A stretch of DNA of 64,000 nt from Chlorogloeopsis fritschii PCC 6912. GTDB lineage: Bacteria > Cyanobacteriota > Cyanobacteriia > Cyanobacteriales > Nostocaceae. How positions within the stretch are numbered: the first letter of the stretch is position 1; the number at the start of each line of letters is the position of its first letter. Positions 8,064 through 17,074 of this stretch are shown one piece after another. The stretch spans positions 87,812-151,811 of the forward strand of contig NZ_AJLN01000068.1 of the NCBI RefSeq assembly GCF_000317285.1. The letters run 5' to 3'. A program made the position numbers and the translations under genes. The notes under the pieces were generated by a model. It did no database searches and was not told the DNA's origin. It worked only from the letters and a program-made list of their open reading frames with translations.

Positions 8064-8966
8064 ATGAATTCCGAAGCTAAACCTTCTCAAAAAGCCAATT
8101 CGTTGTTTTCGCTCGATGATTTTGCCAAAGCACTGGAACAACACGACTACCAGTTTCAAAAGGGACAAGTAGTACACGGGAAAGTGTTCCAATTGGAATC
8201 TGAGGGAGCTTATGTAGATATTGGTGGCAAATCCTCAGCTTTTCTTCCCCGTGAAGAGGCTTCTTTGAGAACAGTAACCAACTTATCAGATATCTTGCCG
8301 CTGAATGAGGAACTAGAATTTTTGGTGATCCGGGATCAGGATGCAGAAGGGCAAGTCACTCTTTCGCGGCGACAGTTGGAAATTAGGCACTTATGGGAAC
8401 GACTAGCGCAAATGCAAGAAAATTCCCAAACAGTAGAAGTACGGGTAACAAATATAAACAAGGGTGGTGTAACTGTCGATATTCAGGGTTTGCGGGGATT
8501 TATTCCGCGATCGCATCTGAGCGAACGTGATAACTTAGAAGCACTCAAAGGACAAATTCTCACTGCTGGCTTTTTAGAAGTTGATCGTGGCAACAACAAA
8601 TTGATTCTTTCCCAACGCTTGGCAACTCGTTCTGCTAATTTTAGTATGTTGGAAATAGGTCAATTGGTAGAAGGGAAAGTAACTGGGATCAGACCTTTTG
8701 GTGTATTTGTTGATTTAGATGGTGTTAGTGCCTTACTCCACATCAAGCAAGTAAGTCAGAAATTTATCGACAATCTAGAAAAGATATTTCAAGTTAATCA
8801 GCCGATCAAAGCTGTAATTATTGATTTAGATGAAGGTAAAGGCCGAGTTGCTCTTTCTACTAGAGTATTAGAAAATTTCCCTGGCGAGGTGCTGGAGAAT
8901 TTTGAGGAAGTGATGACTTCAGCTCCAGCACGGGCAGAAAGAGCTAGAGCTAAACTTTCCGAATAA
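8064..8966 (+). CDS. S1-domain RNA-binding protein (ribosomal S1-like)
   Basis: A 300-residue protein with three S1 (OB-fold) repeats at roughly 35-105, 120-185 and 202-270. Signatures are GKVFQLESEGAYVDIGGKSSAFLP, VTNINKGGVTVDIQGLRGFIPRSHL and GKVTGIRPFGVFVDLDGVSALLHI. Cyanobacteria carry two short S1 proteins: a ribosomal Rps1 and a second RNA-binding paralogue (Rps1b/Nbp1). Which of these this is cannot be decided by eye, so no symbol is given. S1 proteins bind mRNA leaders and help translation initiation. The Lys/Ala-rich C-terminus (SAPARAERARAKLSE) is ordinary for the family. Confidence 0.87.
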   Translation: MNSEAKPSQKANSLFSLDDFAKALEQHDYQFQKGQVVHGKVFQLESEGAYVDIGGKSSAFLPREEASLRTVTNLSDILPLNEELEFLVIRDQDAEGQVTLSRRQLEIRHLWERLAQMQENSQTVEVRVTNINKGGVTVDIQGLRGFIPRSHLSERDNLEALKGQILTAGFLEVDRGNNKLILSQRLATRSANFSMLEIGQLVEGKVTGIRPFGVFVDLDGVSALLHIKQVSQKFIDNLEKIFQVNQPIKAVIIDLDEGKGRVALSTRVLENFPGEVLENFEEVMTSAPARAERARAKLSE

Positions 8967-8981
8967 ATTTTGTTAGTAGAT

Positions 8982-9210
8982 AGTAGGGGAGGCAGCGCGT
9001 TGCGGAACAGTGCGGTGGTGAGCCAGCGCGCCCTTGCGGGTTAAGAGCGTTGTAGCACCTGGCGTCAACTGGCGTCGGGTTTCCCGCGTTATAGCACCTG
9101 GCGTCAACTGGCGTCGGGTTTCCCGCGTTATAGTGACTGCCGTGCGAGTTTTGCTGTCATCTTGCCGCTAAAACTGATAATTTATCTTCGTAAACCCGCC
9201 CGTACAGTAG
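8982..9210. repeat. GC-rich dispersed repeat element, copy 1
   Basis: A GC-rich island in AT-rich DNA. It starts AGTAGGGGAGGCAGCGCG and ends AAACCCGCCCGTACAGTAG; the same first 18 and last 19 bases bound a second element at 46059-46220. Inside are two perfect tandem 39-bp units (9053-9091 and 9092-9130: TAGCACCTGGCG...TTTCCCGCGTTA) and a segment GACTGCCGTGCG[AG]GTTT that can pair with the right-hand AAACCCGC. It lies between convergent genes and encodes no protein. Confidence 0.75.
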
Positions 9211-9264
9211 GTAGTAGGTAGTATTTAATAACTAACCACTAACTCTACTAACAATTCCTAATCT

Positions 9265-9642
9265 TTAACAGTACTGTGATACATCCTCGCCACATTCGTC
9301 GGCTAGATAGCATAGCGCTCGAAAACGCAAGCTCACCAATTCTTCGTATAAAGGGTTGAGTTTGCACATCGGCGGAATGTGGAAAAAGATTCTACCGAAT
9401 AACTTGACATCGCGCTCAAAGGGACATTGAGCAGGAATGAGCGTACATAAACGATGAGCTAATTGGCGATCGCGAATTTGTAGGCTGTCTAGCCAATGAC
9501 GTAATGGTTGAAGAATAGACAAGTAATGCTTGGGGTTAGTACAGCCTAGCTGAATAACATTAGTGTTTGTAGCTTCGGTTGAATTTAATGATACCCAGCT
9601 AGCAAAAAAAATCTTTTTTGTGGTATTATCGAATACCTTCAT
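9265..9642 (-). CDS. Mo-dependent nitrogenase C-terminal-like protein
   Basis: A 125-residue protein that looks like the cyanobacterial 'Mo-dependent nitrogenase C-terminus' family (Mo-nitro_C). Characteristic stretches are RLCTLIPAQCPFERDV, IFFHIPPMCKLNPLYEELVSLRFRAL and the Cys-containing end CYLADECGEDVSQYC. Despite the name, this small protein is not nitrogenase itself; it occurs in many cyanobacteria and its function is unknown. Five cysteines lie in the C-terminal half. No membrane segment or signal peptide is seen. The gene stands alone; its only neighbour within 300 bp is the GC-rich repeat. Family assignment is from memory of the conserved segments. Confidence 0.8.
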   Translation of the reverse strand: MKVFDNTTKKIFFASWVSLNSTEATNTNVIQLGCTNPKHYLSILQPLRHWLDSLQIRDRQLAHRLCTLIPAQCPFERDVKLFGRIFFHIPPMCKLNPLYEELVSLRFRALCYLADECGEDVSQYC

Positions 9643-10015
9643 GATTTACTCCTCTTTTTTCGTGAGGGTCTTCACCACTTTGCTGAAGATATACAAGCTA
9701 ACAATGACATTTCCGGAAGAATGCTGTTTAGACAAGGCTTAGATCTAATGTTTCGGTAGCCACTCACATCAGAATCTATTTATTAATACGTCAAGTTAAT
9801 CGCAATTTTCCCGGATTCGGAAGTGTGATATTACTATCTTGTTCATAACTTGACTTAGTTAAAATTTTAATAAAGCCATCTATCTACAGACAGATATTAC
9901 TCTAACATTTACAAAACTTATTTGCAGACAAATCATATCTATTTCTTGTAGTAATTGTCTGTAGGTATAAATACTGTTTTTTAGATTTAACAAGAAATAG
10001 CTCAATACTATACCA
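9643..10015. other. Divergent intergenic region, no gene seen
   Basis: AT-rich spacer between the Mo-nitro_C-like gene (minus strand) and the transporter gene (plus strand). It must hold both promoters. Sub-repeats of ACAGACA[GA]AT occur near 9890-9935 but no known operator was recognised. Confidence 0.45.
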
Positions 10016-11212
10016 ATGACAATTAACAAATTAGCTATCTATGGTGTGTTAGGGCTAACTTACTTGGGGTTGGCATTGGGCTATGTTCCTGGCTTTCGCA
10101 TGAACCGTGTCACGATCGCCTTAGTAGGATCTAGCTGTTTAATTACGCTCGGCGTGCTGAGTTTGCAGCAAGCATGGGATGCAATAGATTCTACCACCAT
10201 TGTATTTTTGTTGAGCATGATGGTGATTAACGCCAATCTCTCCTATGCGGGGTTTTTTCCCCAAGTACTCTCGCTTCTATTACGTTTTACCCGCAGTCCT
10301 TTGGGCATATTGATTGCCTTGACTTTTGGCAGTGGCATCCTCTCTGCCTTTTTTCTCAATGATACTTTAGTACTAATTTTTACGCCATTCACAATCAGCC
10401 TCACTCAAGCCTTGCGGTTGAATCCCATACCTTATTTATTAGCGATGGCGGGGGCTACTAACATTGGCTCTGTTGCCACCTTGAGTGGTAATCCCCAAAA
10501 TATTTTAATTGGCTCTTTTTCAGGTATCGGCTTCCTTGATTTTATGCGGGCACTGGCTCCAGTCGCTGTAACTGGTTTGGCAATTCAAGTAATTCTACTG
10601 TGCTTGCTTTATCCAAATGTACGCTCAACTGTATCTTGCACACAATTAAGCATCCGTAAACACCGTATCTTCAAACCCCTGTTTCATAAAACTTTAATCA
10701 TCACTAGTGGACTGTTAATTGCCTTTGTTGCTGGTTTACCTGTAGCAGAGTCAGCCTTAGTTGCTGCTAGCTTATTACTCATCACTCGCCGTGTCAAACC
10801 TCAACGCATTCTCAAGAAGGTGGATTGGAACTTGCTAGTAATGTTTTCCGGGCTGTTTATTTTGAGTAGAGTTACACAACAGTTAAATTTGCTAAAACCT
10901 TTTACCTATGCAGTTAACTCTTCTGCTGGGCTTTTAGGAGTAACAGCAATTTTGTCTAACATGATTTCTAATGTTCCTGCTGTACTTCTACTGCAATCCT
11001 TAATTCCTAGAGATGATACTCAATCCTGGTTATTACTAGCAGCAGGATCAACCTTGGCAGGTAATTTAACTTTATTTGGTTCGGTAGCAAATTTGATAGT
11101 TGTAGAAGCTGCGGCTGAGTTAGGATATCAGCTAACTTTTGTTGAGCATCTGCGCTTTGGTGTGCCAATAACCTTGTTAACTTTGCTTCTAGTTTTTCTG
11201 TGGATTCACTAA
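10016..11212 (+). CDS. ArsB/NhaD (ion transporter) superfamily membrane protein
   Basis: A 398-residue integral membrane protein with about ten to eleven hydrophobic helices. It has the internal pseudo-repeat and conserved loops of the ArsB/NhaD/CitM ion transporter superfamily: FFLNDTLVLIFTPF in the first half and SNMISNVPAVLLL in the second, with GATNIGSVATLSGNPQNILIG between them. The last motif is typical of the YbiR-like anion permeases. Substrate could be arsenite, Na+/H+ or a dicarboxylate and cannot be assigned. No arsenic-resistance genes lie nearby. The ORF starts with ATG at 10016; no strong ribosome site is visible. Confidence 0.88.
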   Translation: MTINKLAIYGVLGLTYLGLALGYVPGFRMNRVTIALVGSSCLITLGVLSLQQAWDAIDSTTIVFLLSMMVINANLSYAGFFPQVLSLLLRFTRSPLGILIALTFGSGILSAFFLNDTLVLIFTPFTISLTQALRLNPIPYLLAMAGATNIGSVATLSGNPQNILIGSFSGIGFLDFMRALAPVAVTGLAIQVILLCLLYPNVRSTVSCTQLSIRKHRIFKPLFHKTLIITSGLLIAFVAGLPVAESALVAASLLLITRRVKPQRILKKVDWNLLVMFSGLFILSRVTQQLNLLKPFTYAVNSSAGLLGVTAILSNMISNVPAVLLLQSLIPRDDTQSWLLLAAGSTLAGNLTLFGSVANLIVVEAAAELGYQLTFVEHLRFGVPITLLTLLLVFLWIH

Positions 11213-11465
11213 TAAATTAAAAATTCAAATTTATCCTTATCTAGTTTAAGTGAAGATACAGATAAGTAGGTGGACATGATTAAATGTAAAATGGCAACTT
11301 CTAAAAAGCAGATTGGAACAGCTTTTTACCTTCTGCTCTCTGTCATCTGCCATCTGTCTTCTACTTAGTCGTTATTAAAGATTAAATATAGAACTGTTTA
11401 ATCAAGTAATGCTTTAAATTTCTTCTATCAAAATAGTTATAGATAAAAAGATCTGTCATCCTGCC

Positions 11466-11810
11466 ATGCGTCAAGATATTGAACTTTACAACCAAGCTTT
11501 AGATAGTGGGAAAGAAGGTGCTTGGGCTGATGTAATTTTGATACTCCGTAAAGCTTTAGAAATTAACGACTCTGAGGCAGAATATCATTCTTTGATGGGT
11601 GTTGCCTGTCTGGGGCTAGAATTGAAGGATTTAGCAATACACCACTTCCGTCAAGCTAACAAACTCAATCCTTCCGATCCTTTGCTAGCTCATTATCTAC
11701 CATTGTTGCATGATGATGACGATCCACCAAGTACAAGGATTCCTCGCTCGCCTTACCCTTTCATGCCTAGTACAGGAACTGAAGTGGAATTTGATAATGA
11801 TATGAATTAA
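11466..11810 (+). CDS. Small TPR-repeat protein
   Basis: A 114-residue protein that contains about two tetratricopeptide repeats (ALDSGKEGAWADVILILRKALEINDSEAEYHSLMGVACLGLELKDLAIHHFRQANKLNPSDPLLAHY), followed by an acidic, proline-rich tail with DDDD. TPRs mediate protein-protein contacts; the partner is unknown. No signal peptide is present. It is a single gene convergent with RNase J, with ~290 bp between stop codons. Confidence 0.82.
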   Translation: MRQDIELYNQALDSGKEGAWADVILILRKALEINDSEAEYHSLMGVACLGLELKDLAIHHFRQANKLNPSDPLLAHYLPLLHDDDDPPSTRIPRSPYPFMPSTGTEVEFDNDMN

Positions 11811-12024
11811 GTTCTTTCCCTGTGGCTCAATGCAAAGGCATGATTTTAGAAAAAGTAGGAAATGGAGAAAGCTTAGGTAAAGTTGGGGCTTGTTTTGTTC
11901 TGACTATGAGTAAACCATTTCACTAAATGCGAGATACCAATAATTTCCCCTCTGCCCCTGTTGCCCCTGAAGCTCCTCTGCTAACTAAATGTATCAACCT
12001 TAAAGTGAAACGGTATGAGCCAAA

Positions 12025-12076
12025 GTAGAGACGCGTATGCCGCAGGCGTTACCGGAGGGTAATTTTGCGTCTCTAC
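12025..12076. repeat. Inverted repeat / possible bidirectional terminator
   Basis: GTAGAGACGC (12025-12034) and GCGTCTCTAC (12067-12076) form a perfect 10-bp stem around a 32-nt GC-rich loop. It lies between the convergent TPR and RNase J genes, where a shared terminator would be expected, but lacks a good T-run. Similar 'gtagagacgc...gcgtctctac' palindromes are dispersed in filamentous cyanobacterial genomes. Confidence 0.6.
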
Positions 12077-12104
12077 AACGAGAGCAATTTCAGATAAACA
12101 AGCT

Positions 12105-13877
12105 CTAAGATGCTACCTGAGCAGCAGTACGTGTACGCCGCCTTCTCCCATCAGCAACTTTCACAGGAGGCTCATCGGGAATTTGCATCAGCAATGTGAC
12201 GGATGGTTGACATTGCAGTTCACGACGGATGGAACGCGCCATTTCTCGCTCAAGCACTTCTTGCAATCCACCCCAGTCTACCTCTGGTTGTTCGCCATCA
12301 TAAGTTTGGGCAAATTCTGTCCAGCGCACGCTGAGGATTTCTTCGATCCGCTGTTGTACCCACTTTTGCAGGAGCGATCGCTCGATGCTTGTTACCACAC
12401 CCCGCAGGTGAATTTCTGGTTTTGCCATCAACTTGCCACTCCAATCGATAGCAGTGGCGATGGTAACAATACCTTCCTCTGCCATCTTTTGCCGTTCTTG
12501 CAATACTTTGGCACTAACCATTCCAGAACTGGAAGTATCGACCAATTCTAGACCTGATGGCACTTTTCCGGCAACGGCAATGGACTCTGGTGTTAATTCC
12601 ACAATATCGCCATTCTGAATAATCACCATGTTCTCGGCGGGAATACCCATACTCTGGGCTGTTTGGGAGTGCTTCACCAGCATTCGATGCTCGCCGTGCA
12701 CGGGTAAGAAAAATTTGGGACGAGTCAATGCTAACATCAACTTTTGGTCTTCCTGACAGCCATGCCCGGAGACGTGAATGCCCTTTTCTCGACCATAAAC
12801 TACATTCGCGCCCTGCATCATCAGTTTATCGATGACATTAACAACAGCTATGGTATTACCGGGAATTGGGTTAGCCGAGAAGACTACTGTGTCACCTTGT
12901 CGAATTTTGATGTGAGGATGTTCTTTATTAGCGATGCGTGTCAGGGCTGACATTGGTTCACCCTGAGAGCCAGTAGTTAAAATTAGTACGCTTTCATCAG
13001 GAATATTGCGGATAGCATTCAATGGCTGCAGCAAATCGTCTTTACATTTGATGTAACCAAGGTTGCGGGCATGGGCAATAAGATTCAGCATCGAACGCCC
13101 AACAACGCCAACGACACGATTATGCTTCTGTGCCAGTTGCAAAATAATGTTGATGCGATGCACGCTAGAGGCAAAGGTGGTGACAAAAAGTCGTCCAGCA
13201 GCTTGAGAGAAAACTCGGTCAAGATTGGGAGCCACAGAACTTTCTGAGGGTGTAAATCCAGGCACTTCTGAGTTAGTTGAATCACTCATCAAGCAAAGAA
13301 CGCCTTTTTCTCCATGCTCGGCTAACCGTTGCAAATCAAAACGTTCGCCGTCTACAGGAGTGTGGTCAAATTTAAAGTCTCCGGTGTGGATAATCACACC
13401 GAGTGGTGTATGAATAGCTACGGTGAAGCTATCCGCAATGGAGTGGGTATTGCGAATATATTCCACAAAGAAGTGTTTGCCAATTCGCACTACATCGCGG
13501 GGAAGAACGGTTCTTAATTCGGTGCGATCGCGTACTCCAGCCTCTTCTAATTTGCCCTCTAGCATTGCCATTGCTAATCTTGGGCCATAGATTACGGGAA
13601 TTTCAAATTGCTTTAAGTGAAAGGCAATTCCACCGATATGATCTTCATGACCATGGGTGACGATCATGCCTTTAATTTTGTGACGATTTTCCCGCATGTA
13701 GGTCATGTCTGGGAGGACAATATTAACTCCGTGCATTCCATCTGTAGGAAATGCCAAACCCGCATCTAACAGAATAATCTCATCATCATATTCAAAAACA
13801 CAGGTATTTTTGCCAATTTCATGCAAGCCGCCCAAGGGAATAATTTTCAGGGCGGAGTTGATTTCGTTTTTACTCAT
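12105..13877 (-). CDS. rnj: Ribonuclease J
   Basis: A 590-residue metallo-beta-lactamase-fold ribonuclease with beta-CASP domain. RNase J combines endo- and 5'-3' exonuclease activity and works with RNase E in cyanobacterial mRNA decay. The zinc motif is His75-x-His77-x-Asp79-His80 in VTHGHEDHIGG; further metal ligands appear in NTHSIADS, HTGDFKFDH and LPVHGEHRML. The C-terminal domain is followed by a basic tail (DGRRRRTRTAAQ). It is downstream of asd and dapA on the same strand, a common cyanobacterial order, 290 bp from dapA. Confidence 0.95.
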   Translation of the reverse strand: MSKNEINSALKIIPLGGLHEIGKNTCVFEYDDEIILLDAGLAFPTDGMHGVNIVLPDMTYMRENRHKIKGMIVTHGHEDHIGGIAFHLKQFEIPVIYGPRLAMAMLEGKLEEAGVRDRTELRTVLPRDVVRIGKHFFVEYIRNTHSIADSFTVAIHTPLGVIIHTGDFKFDHTPVDGERFDLQRLAEHGEKGVLCLMSDSTNSEVPGFTPSESSVAPNLDRVFSQAAGRLFVTTFASSVHRINIILQLAQKHNRVVGVVGRSMLNLIAHARNLGYIKCKDDLLQPLNAIRNIPDESVLILTTGSQGEPMSALTRIANKEHPHIKIRQGDTVVFSANPIPGNTIAVVNVIDKLMMQGANVVYGREKGIHVSGHGCQEDQKLMLALTRPKFFLPVHGEHRMLVKHSQTAQSMGIPAENMVIIQNGDIVELTPESIAVAGKVPSGLELVDTSSSGMVSAKVLQERQKMAEEGIVTIATAIDWSGKLMAKPEIHLRGVVTSIERSLLQKWVQQRIEEILSVRWTEFAQTYDGEQPEVDWGGLQEVLEREMARSIRRELQCQPSVTLLMQIPDEPPVKVADGRRRRTRTAAQVAS

Positions 13878-14076
13878 TTTCTCCTTAGATTGTTCTTTGT
13901 TGTAAATAGTGTTGGAATGTAGAAGTCTTTTAAGACAGTTAAAAATTTCTGTCTATTAAGTTAGTTAAGATTCCTATAAACTAGTCGGCTTTTTATCGGA
14001 TGTTTTATTTTTCGATAATATTCAATAAAAATGTACTTTAAGCAAGCAGATTTAGTGGTAATTTTTCTTTAGTAGC

Positions 14077-14093
14077 ACAGGTATCATACCTGT
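14077..14093. promoter_or_regulatory. Perfect palindrome upstream of rnj
   Basis: ACAGGTAT-C-ATACCTGT, an 8-bp perfect inverted repeat with one central base, lies in the dapA-rnj gap, 200 bp before the RNase J start. It has the size and symmetry of a dimeric repressor operator, but matches neither the NtcA nor the LexA consensus that I know. Its function is not known. Confidence 0.45.
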
Positions 14094-14168
14094 TACACTG
14101 TCAAAATTACTTATAATACTGATTATGGCTTCTAATTAGCAAAGTCGCTTAGTTTCTGGCAGTTCCTG

Positions 14169-15050
14169 CTAAGTTAAACCAACTTCCTTCATCACTGCCT
14201 CTAACTTTTGAGTGACTTTTGCGTCAGCTTCACATAATGGCGGGCGAGTAGAACCAACCTGCCAGCCTTGAAGTTGTAATGCTTTTTTAACTGGAATCGG
14301 ATTCGTTGTGATAAACAAAGCTTTAAATAGCGGGAAAAGTCGCAGATGAATGTCAGTAGCAGCTTGGATTTTACCCGAATTTAATAATTGGATCATCTGC
14401 TGTAGTTCATTGCCTACCAGATGAGAAGCAACGCTAACTACACCCTTTGCCCCGATTGCTAACATCGGCAGTGTTAAAGAATCATCTCCAGAGTAAATCT
14501 GAAATTCTTTTGGTGTCAAGCGACGAATTTCACTTGCTTGGTCTAAATTTCCACTAGCTTCCTTGATACCAACAATATTTTCAATTTCTGCTAGCCGAGC
14601 AACTGTTTCGGGTTGCAAATTTTGACCAGTACGACCTGGTACATTGTACAACAACAAGGGTAACTGACCAGAAGCGGCTATGGCTTGAAAATGCTGGTAA
14701 AGCCCTTCTTGCGGTGGTTTATTGTAATAGGGAACAACTTGTAAGGCACCGTGTACTCCTATTTTAGCTGCTTTTTGGGTAGCAGCGATCGCTTCTTTGG
14801 TGGAATTGGAACCGCATCCTGCCATTACTAGCGCCTTTCCTGCCACTGCTTCTAACACAGTAGAGAATAAATGGTATTCCTCTTCCCAGCTCAAAGTAGG
14901 AGATTCTCCTGTGGTACCACATACCACAACTGTATCTGTACCGTTGTTTGCTAGATGTTCTGCCAGTTTTGCTGCAACATCATAGTTTACACTGCCGTCT
15001 TCTTTAAACGGCGTAATCATTGCGGTTAGAACTCTACCAAAATCTACCAC
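14169..15050 (-). CDS. dapA: 4-hydroxy-tetrahydrodipicolinate synthase DapA
   Basis: A 293-residue DapA, the first committed enzyme of lysine and diaminopimelate synthesis: it condenses pyruvate with aspartate semialdehyde. The Schiff-base Lys163 (VGIKEASGN), Tyr135 ([10 protein letters not shown]) and the [10 protein letters not shown] loop at ~45-54 are all present. It follows asd, which supplies its substrate, on the same strand. Length and motifs are fully typical, and the start at 15050 ([15 protein letters not shown]) is the family start. Confidence 0.97.
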   Translation of the reverse strand: MVDFGRVLTAMITPFKEDGSVNYDVAAKLAEHLANNGTDTVVVCGTTGESPTLSWEEEYHLFSTVLEAVAGKALVMAGCGSNSTKEAIAATQKAAKIGVHGALQVVPYYNKPPQEGLYQHFQAIAASGQLPLLLYNVPGRTGQNLQPETVARLAEIENIVGIKEASGNLDQASEIRRLTPKEFQIYSGDDSLTLPMLAIGAKGVVSVASHLVGNELQQMIQLLNSGKIQAATDIHLRLFPLFKALFITTNPIPVKKALQLQGWQVGSTRPPLCEADAKVTQKLEAVMKEVGLT

Positions 15051-15217
15051 CCTTTTTACACTCCTGATTCTTTGTTTTTTTGTTTTGGTGGTTCTGTGTT
15101 TAATAACCCATCTATAAAATGTGTTTCAAGTCATTAGTCATTGGTCAATAGTAAATAGCTAAATTAAAAAATTGGACTTTTGACCGTGAGCTATAGACTA
15201 TGGACTTCTGCTAACTA

Positions 15218-16261
15218 TTAACTAACGTATGTTGCTGCCTTCGGTTTCAGTAGATTTTCTTCTACCAATAATTCAGCGATTTGTACAGCGTTTAAAGCAG
15301 CACCTTTACGAATTTGATCGCCACACAACCATAATTCCAAACCGCAAGGGTGAGAAATATCCTGACGAATTCTACCTACTAAAACTTCATCCTTACCTGT
15401 TGCTTCCAAAGGCATAGGAAAATAATTTTTTCGCCAATCTTCTAATAACTTTACTCCAGGAGATTTTTGAAGAATTTCTCTGGCTTCGTTTGGGCTAAAT
15501 GGTGTCTCAAATTCTAGATTAATAGCTTCTGAATGGGCGCGAAGTACAGGGACTCGTACACAAGTAGCAGTAATTCTAATCTGCTGATTGTCAAAAATTT
15601 TCCGTGTTTCGTTGACCATTTTCATTTCTTCTTCGCAGTATCCCCAATCATTTAATGGGGAATTATGCGGGAATAAATTAAATGCCAACGGGTAAGGAAA
15701 TACTTCGGCAGTTGGTTCTTTCCCTTCTAAAATTGCGCTGGCTTGAGTTTTTACTTCTGCCATCGCTTGCGCACCCGCACCGCTTGCAGACTGGTAGGTT
15801 GCAGCTACGATACGTTTTACTGGTTTGACTTGATGCAAGGGCCACACTGCCACCGTCATCAAAATTGTGGTGCAGTTAGGGTTGGCTATAATTCCCTTGT
15901 GATTTGCTGCTGCTTGGGGATTCACTTCTGGAACTACCAAAGGGACATCCGGGTTCATCCGAAAAGCACTGGAATTATCAATAACCACTGCTCCTTTTTC
16001 TACTGCCACGGGTGCCCAAGTTTTGGATGTTGAACCTCCTGCACTTGCTAGCACTAAATCCACGTTTTCAAACATTGCATCGCTGACTGGCTCCACGAGC
16101 AACTTTTCACCTTTGAAGGGTAGCCTTTGTCCCGCACTGCGTTCTGATGCCAACAACTTCAAATCTGAAACGGGGAAATTACGGCTTTCTAAAAGTTCCA
16201 ATAATTCTCTGCCAACTGCACCAGTTGCTCCTAAAATAGCTACACGGTAGGAATTAGACAA
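15218..16261 (-). CDS. asd: Aspartate-semialdehyde dehydrogenase
   Basis: A 347-residue NADPH-dependent Asd, which converts aspartyl phosphate to aspartate semialdehyde for lysine, threonine and methionine synthesis. It shows the N-terminal Rossmann motif GATGAVGRELLELL, catalytic Cys130 in ANPNCTT and His243 in RAHSEAI. dapA lies 167 bp downstream on the same strand, with heptameric repeats in between. Ordinary length and ends. Confidence 0.97.
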   Translation of the reverse strand: MSNSYRVAILGATGAVGRELLELLESRNFPVSDLKLLASERSAGQRLPFKGEKLLVEPVSDAMFENVDLVLASAGGSTSKTWAPVAVEKGAVVIDNSSAFRMNPDVPLVVPEVNPQAAANHKGIIANPNCTTILMTVAVWPLHQVKPVKRIVAATYQSASGAGAQAMAEVKTQASAILEGKEPTAEVFPYPLAFNLFPHNSPLNDWGYCEEEMKMVNETRKIFDNQQIRITATCVRVPVLRAHSEAINLEFETPFSPNEAREILQKSPGVKLLEDWRKNYFPMPLEATGKDEVLVGRIRQDISHPCGLELWLCGDQIRKGAALNAVQIAELLVEENLLKPKAATYVS

Positions 16262-17074
16262 ACTTGCTTCCTCCTTAATTATGATTCTTTTGGTTTTTAC
16301 ATTTTTCTGGAAAGTTTCTAAACTCAGGTTTTATCCATAGTTAAAGTTAATGAAAATAACAACACAAAAATTTAAATAAACTTGAATACTCTATAGTTAT
16401 CATTAATAAACTTTAATTTTTCATCTAATTATAGTAATTTACTTGCTTTTTGCTTTTGTAAAAATATTGTTGCATTTTACAACAATTAGCTGTTAATTTC
16501 TCAGCAAATGCACAATATAAATTATATATATTATACAGCAAATCGCATTTTTGCTATTAACGACTGATAGTTACGCCTCAGGCTAACAACAGAACCCTGT
16601 TGAAAATATCAAAGTGTCTTGACTATGGATGTACTATGATCCAAATGGATTGAGAGTAACAGGCTAGGAACCCACTTTCCACTCTGAGCAAGACTAAGCA
16701 GTAGTAGCTGCACTCCTGATTAAGCAGTTCAACGAAAATGTTGCACAAGCAATTGCTAATCACAACTGCTGGTGTGAGAACCAGGATATCACGCCATCAG
16801 CTATCCGGTAAAAGCTACTGAGGAGGTTAAATAATATAGACTGATTTGCGCTAGAGTATCAAGAGCTTTCGCATTGGCAGTAAACTGGATCTCTATTCAG
16901 CAGCACCCATATATTTGGAAAGCTGATCAAGCCCAAAGGTAGATTCCGCCCCAAAGCTTGGAAATCATAAATTATCTTAGATGCGAGTGAGCTTTATTTG
17001 CAGGAGCTATGCAGATCGCGTCTTTGGTAAAAGTAACAAAAAGAATAGTAGCAACAAAGCAATAGAGACGAAGC
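16262..17074. other. Long divergent intergenic region before tig
   Basis: Over 800 bp between asd (minus) and tig (plus) with no recognisable gene. The left part (16262-16555) is very AT-rich. The right part, from ~16560 to the tig start, is markedly richer in G+C and not obviously repetitive, so it may be a long tig leader or a non-coding RNA. The only short ORFs (for example ~27 codons from 16738) have no support. Confidence 0.5.
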
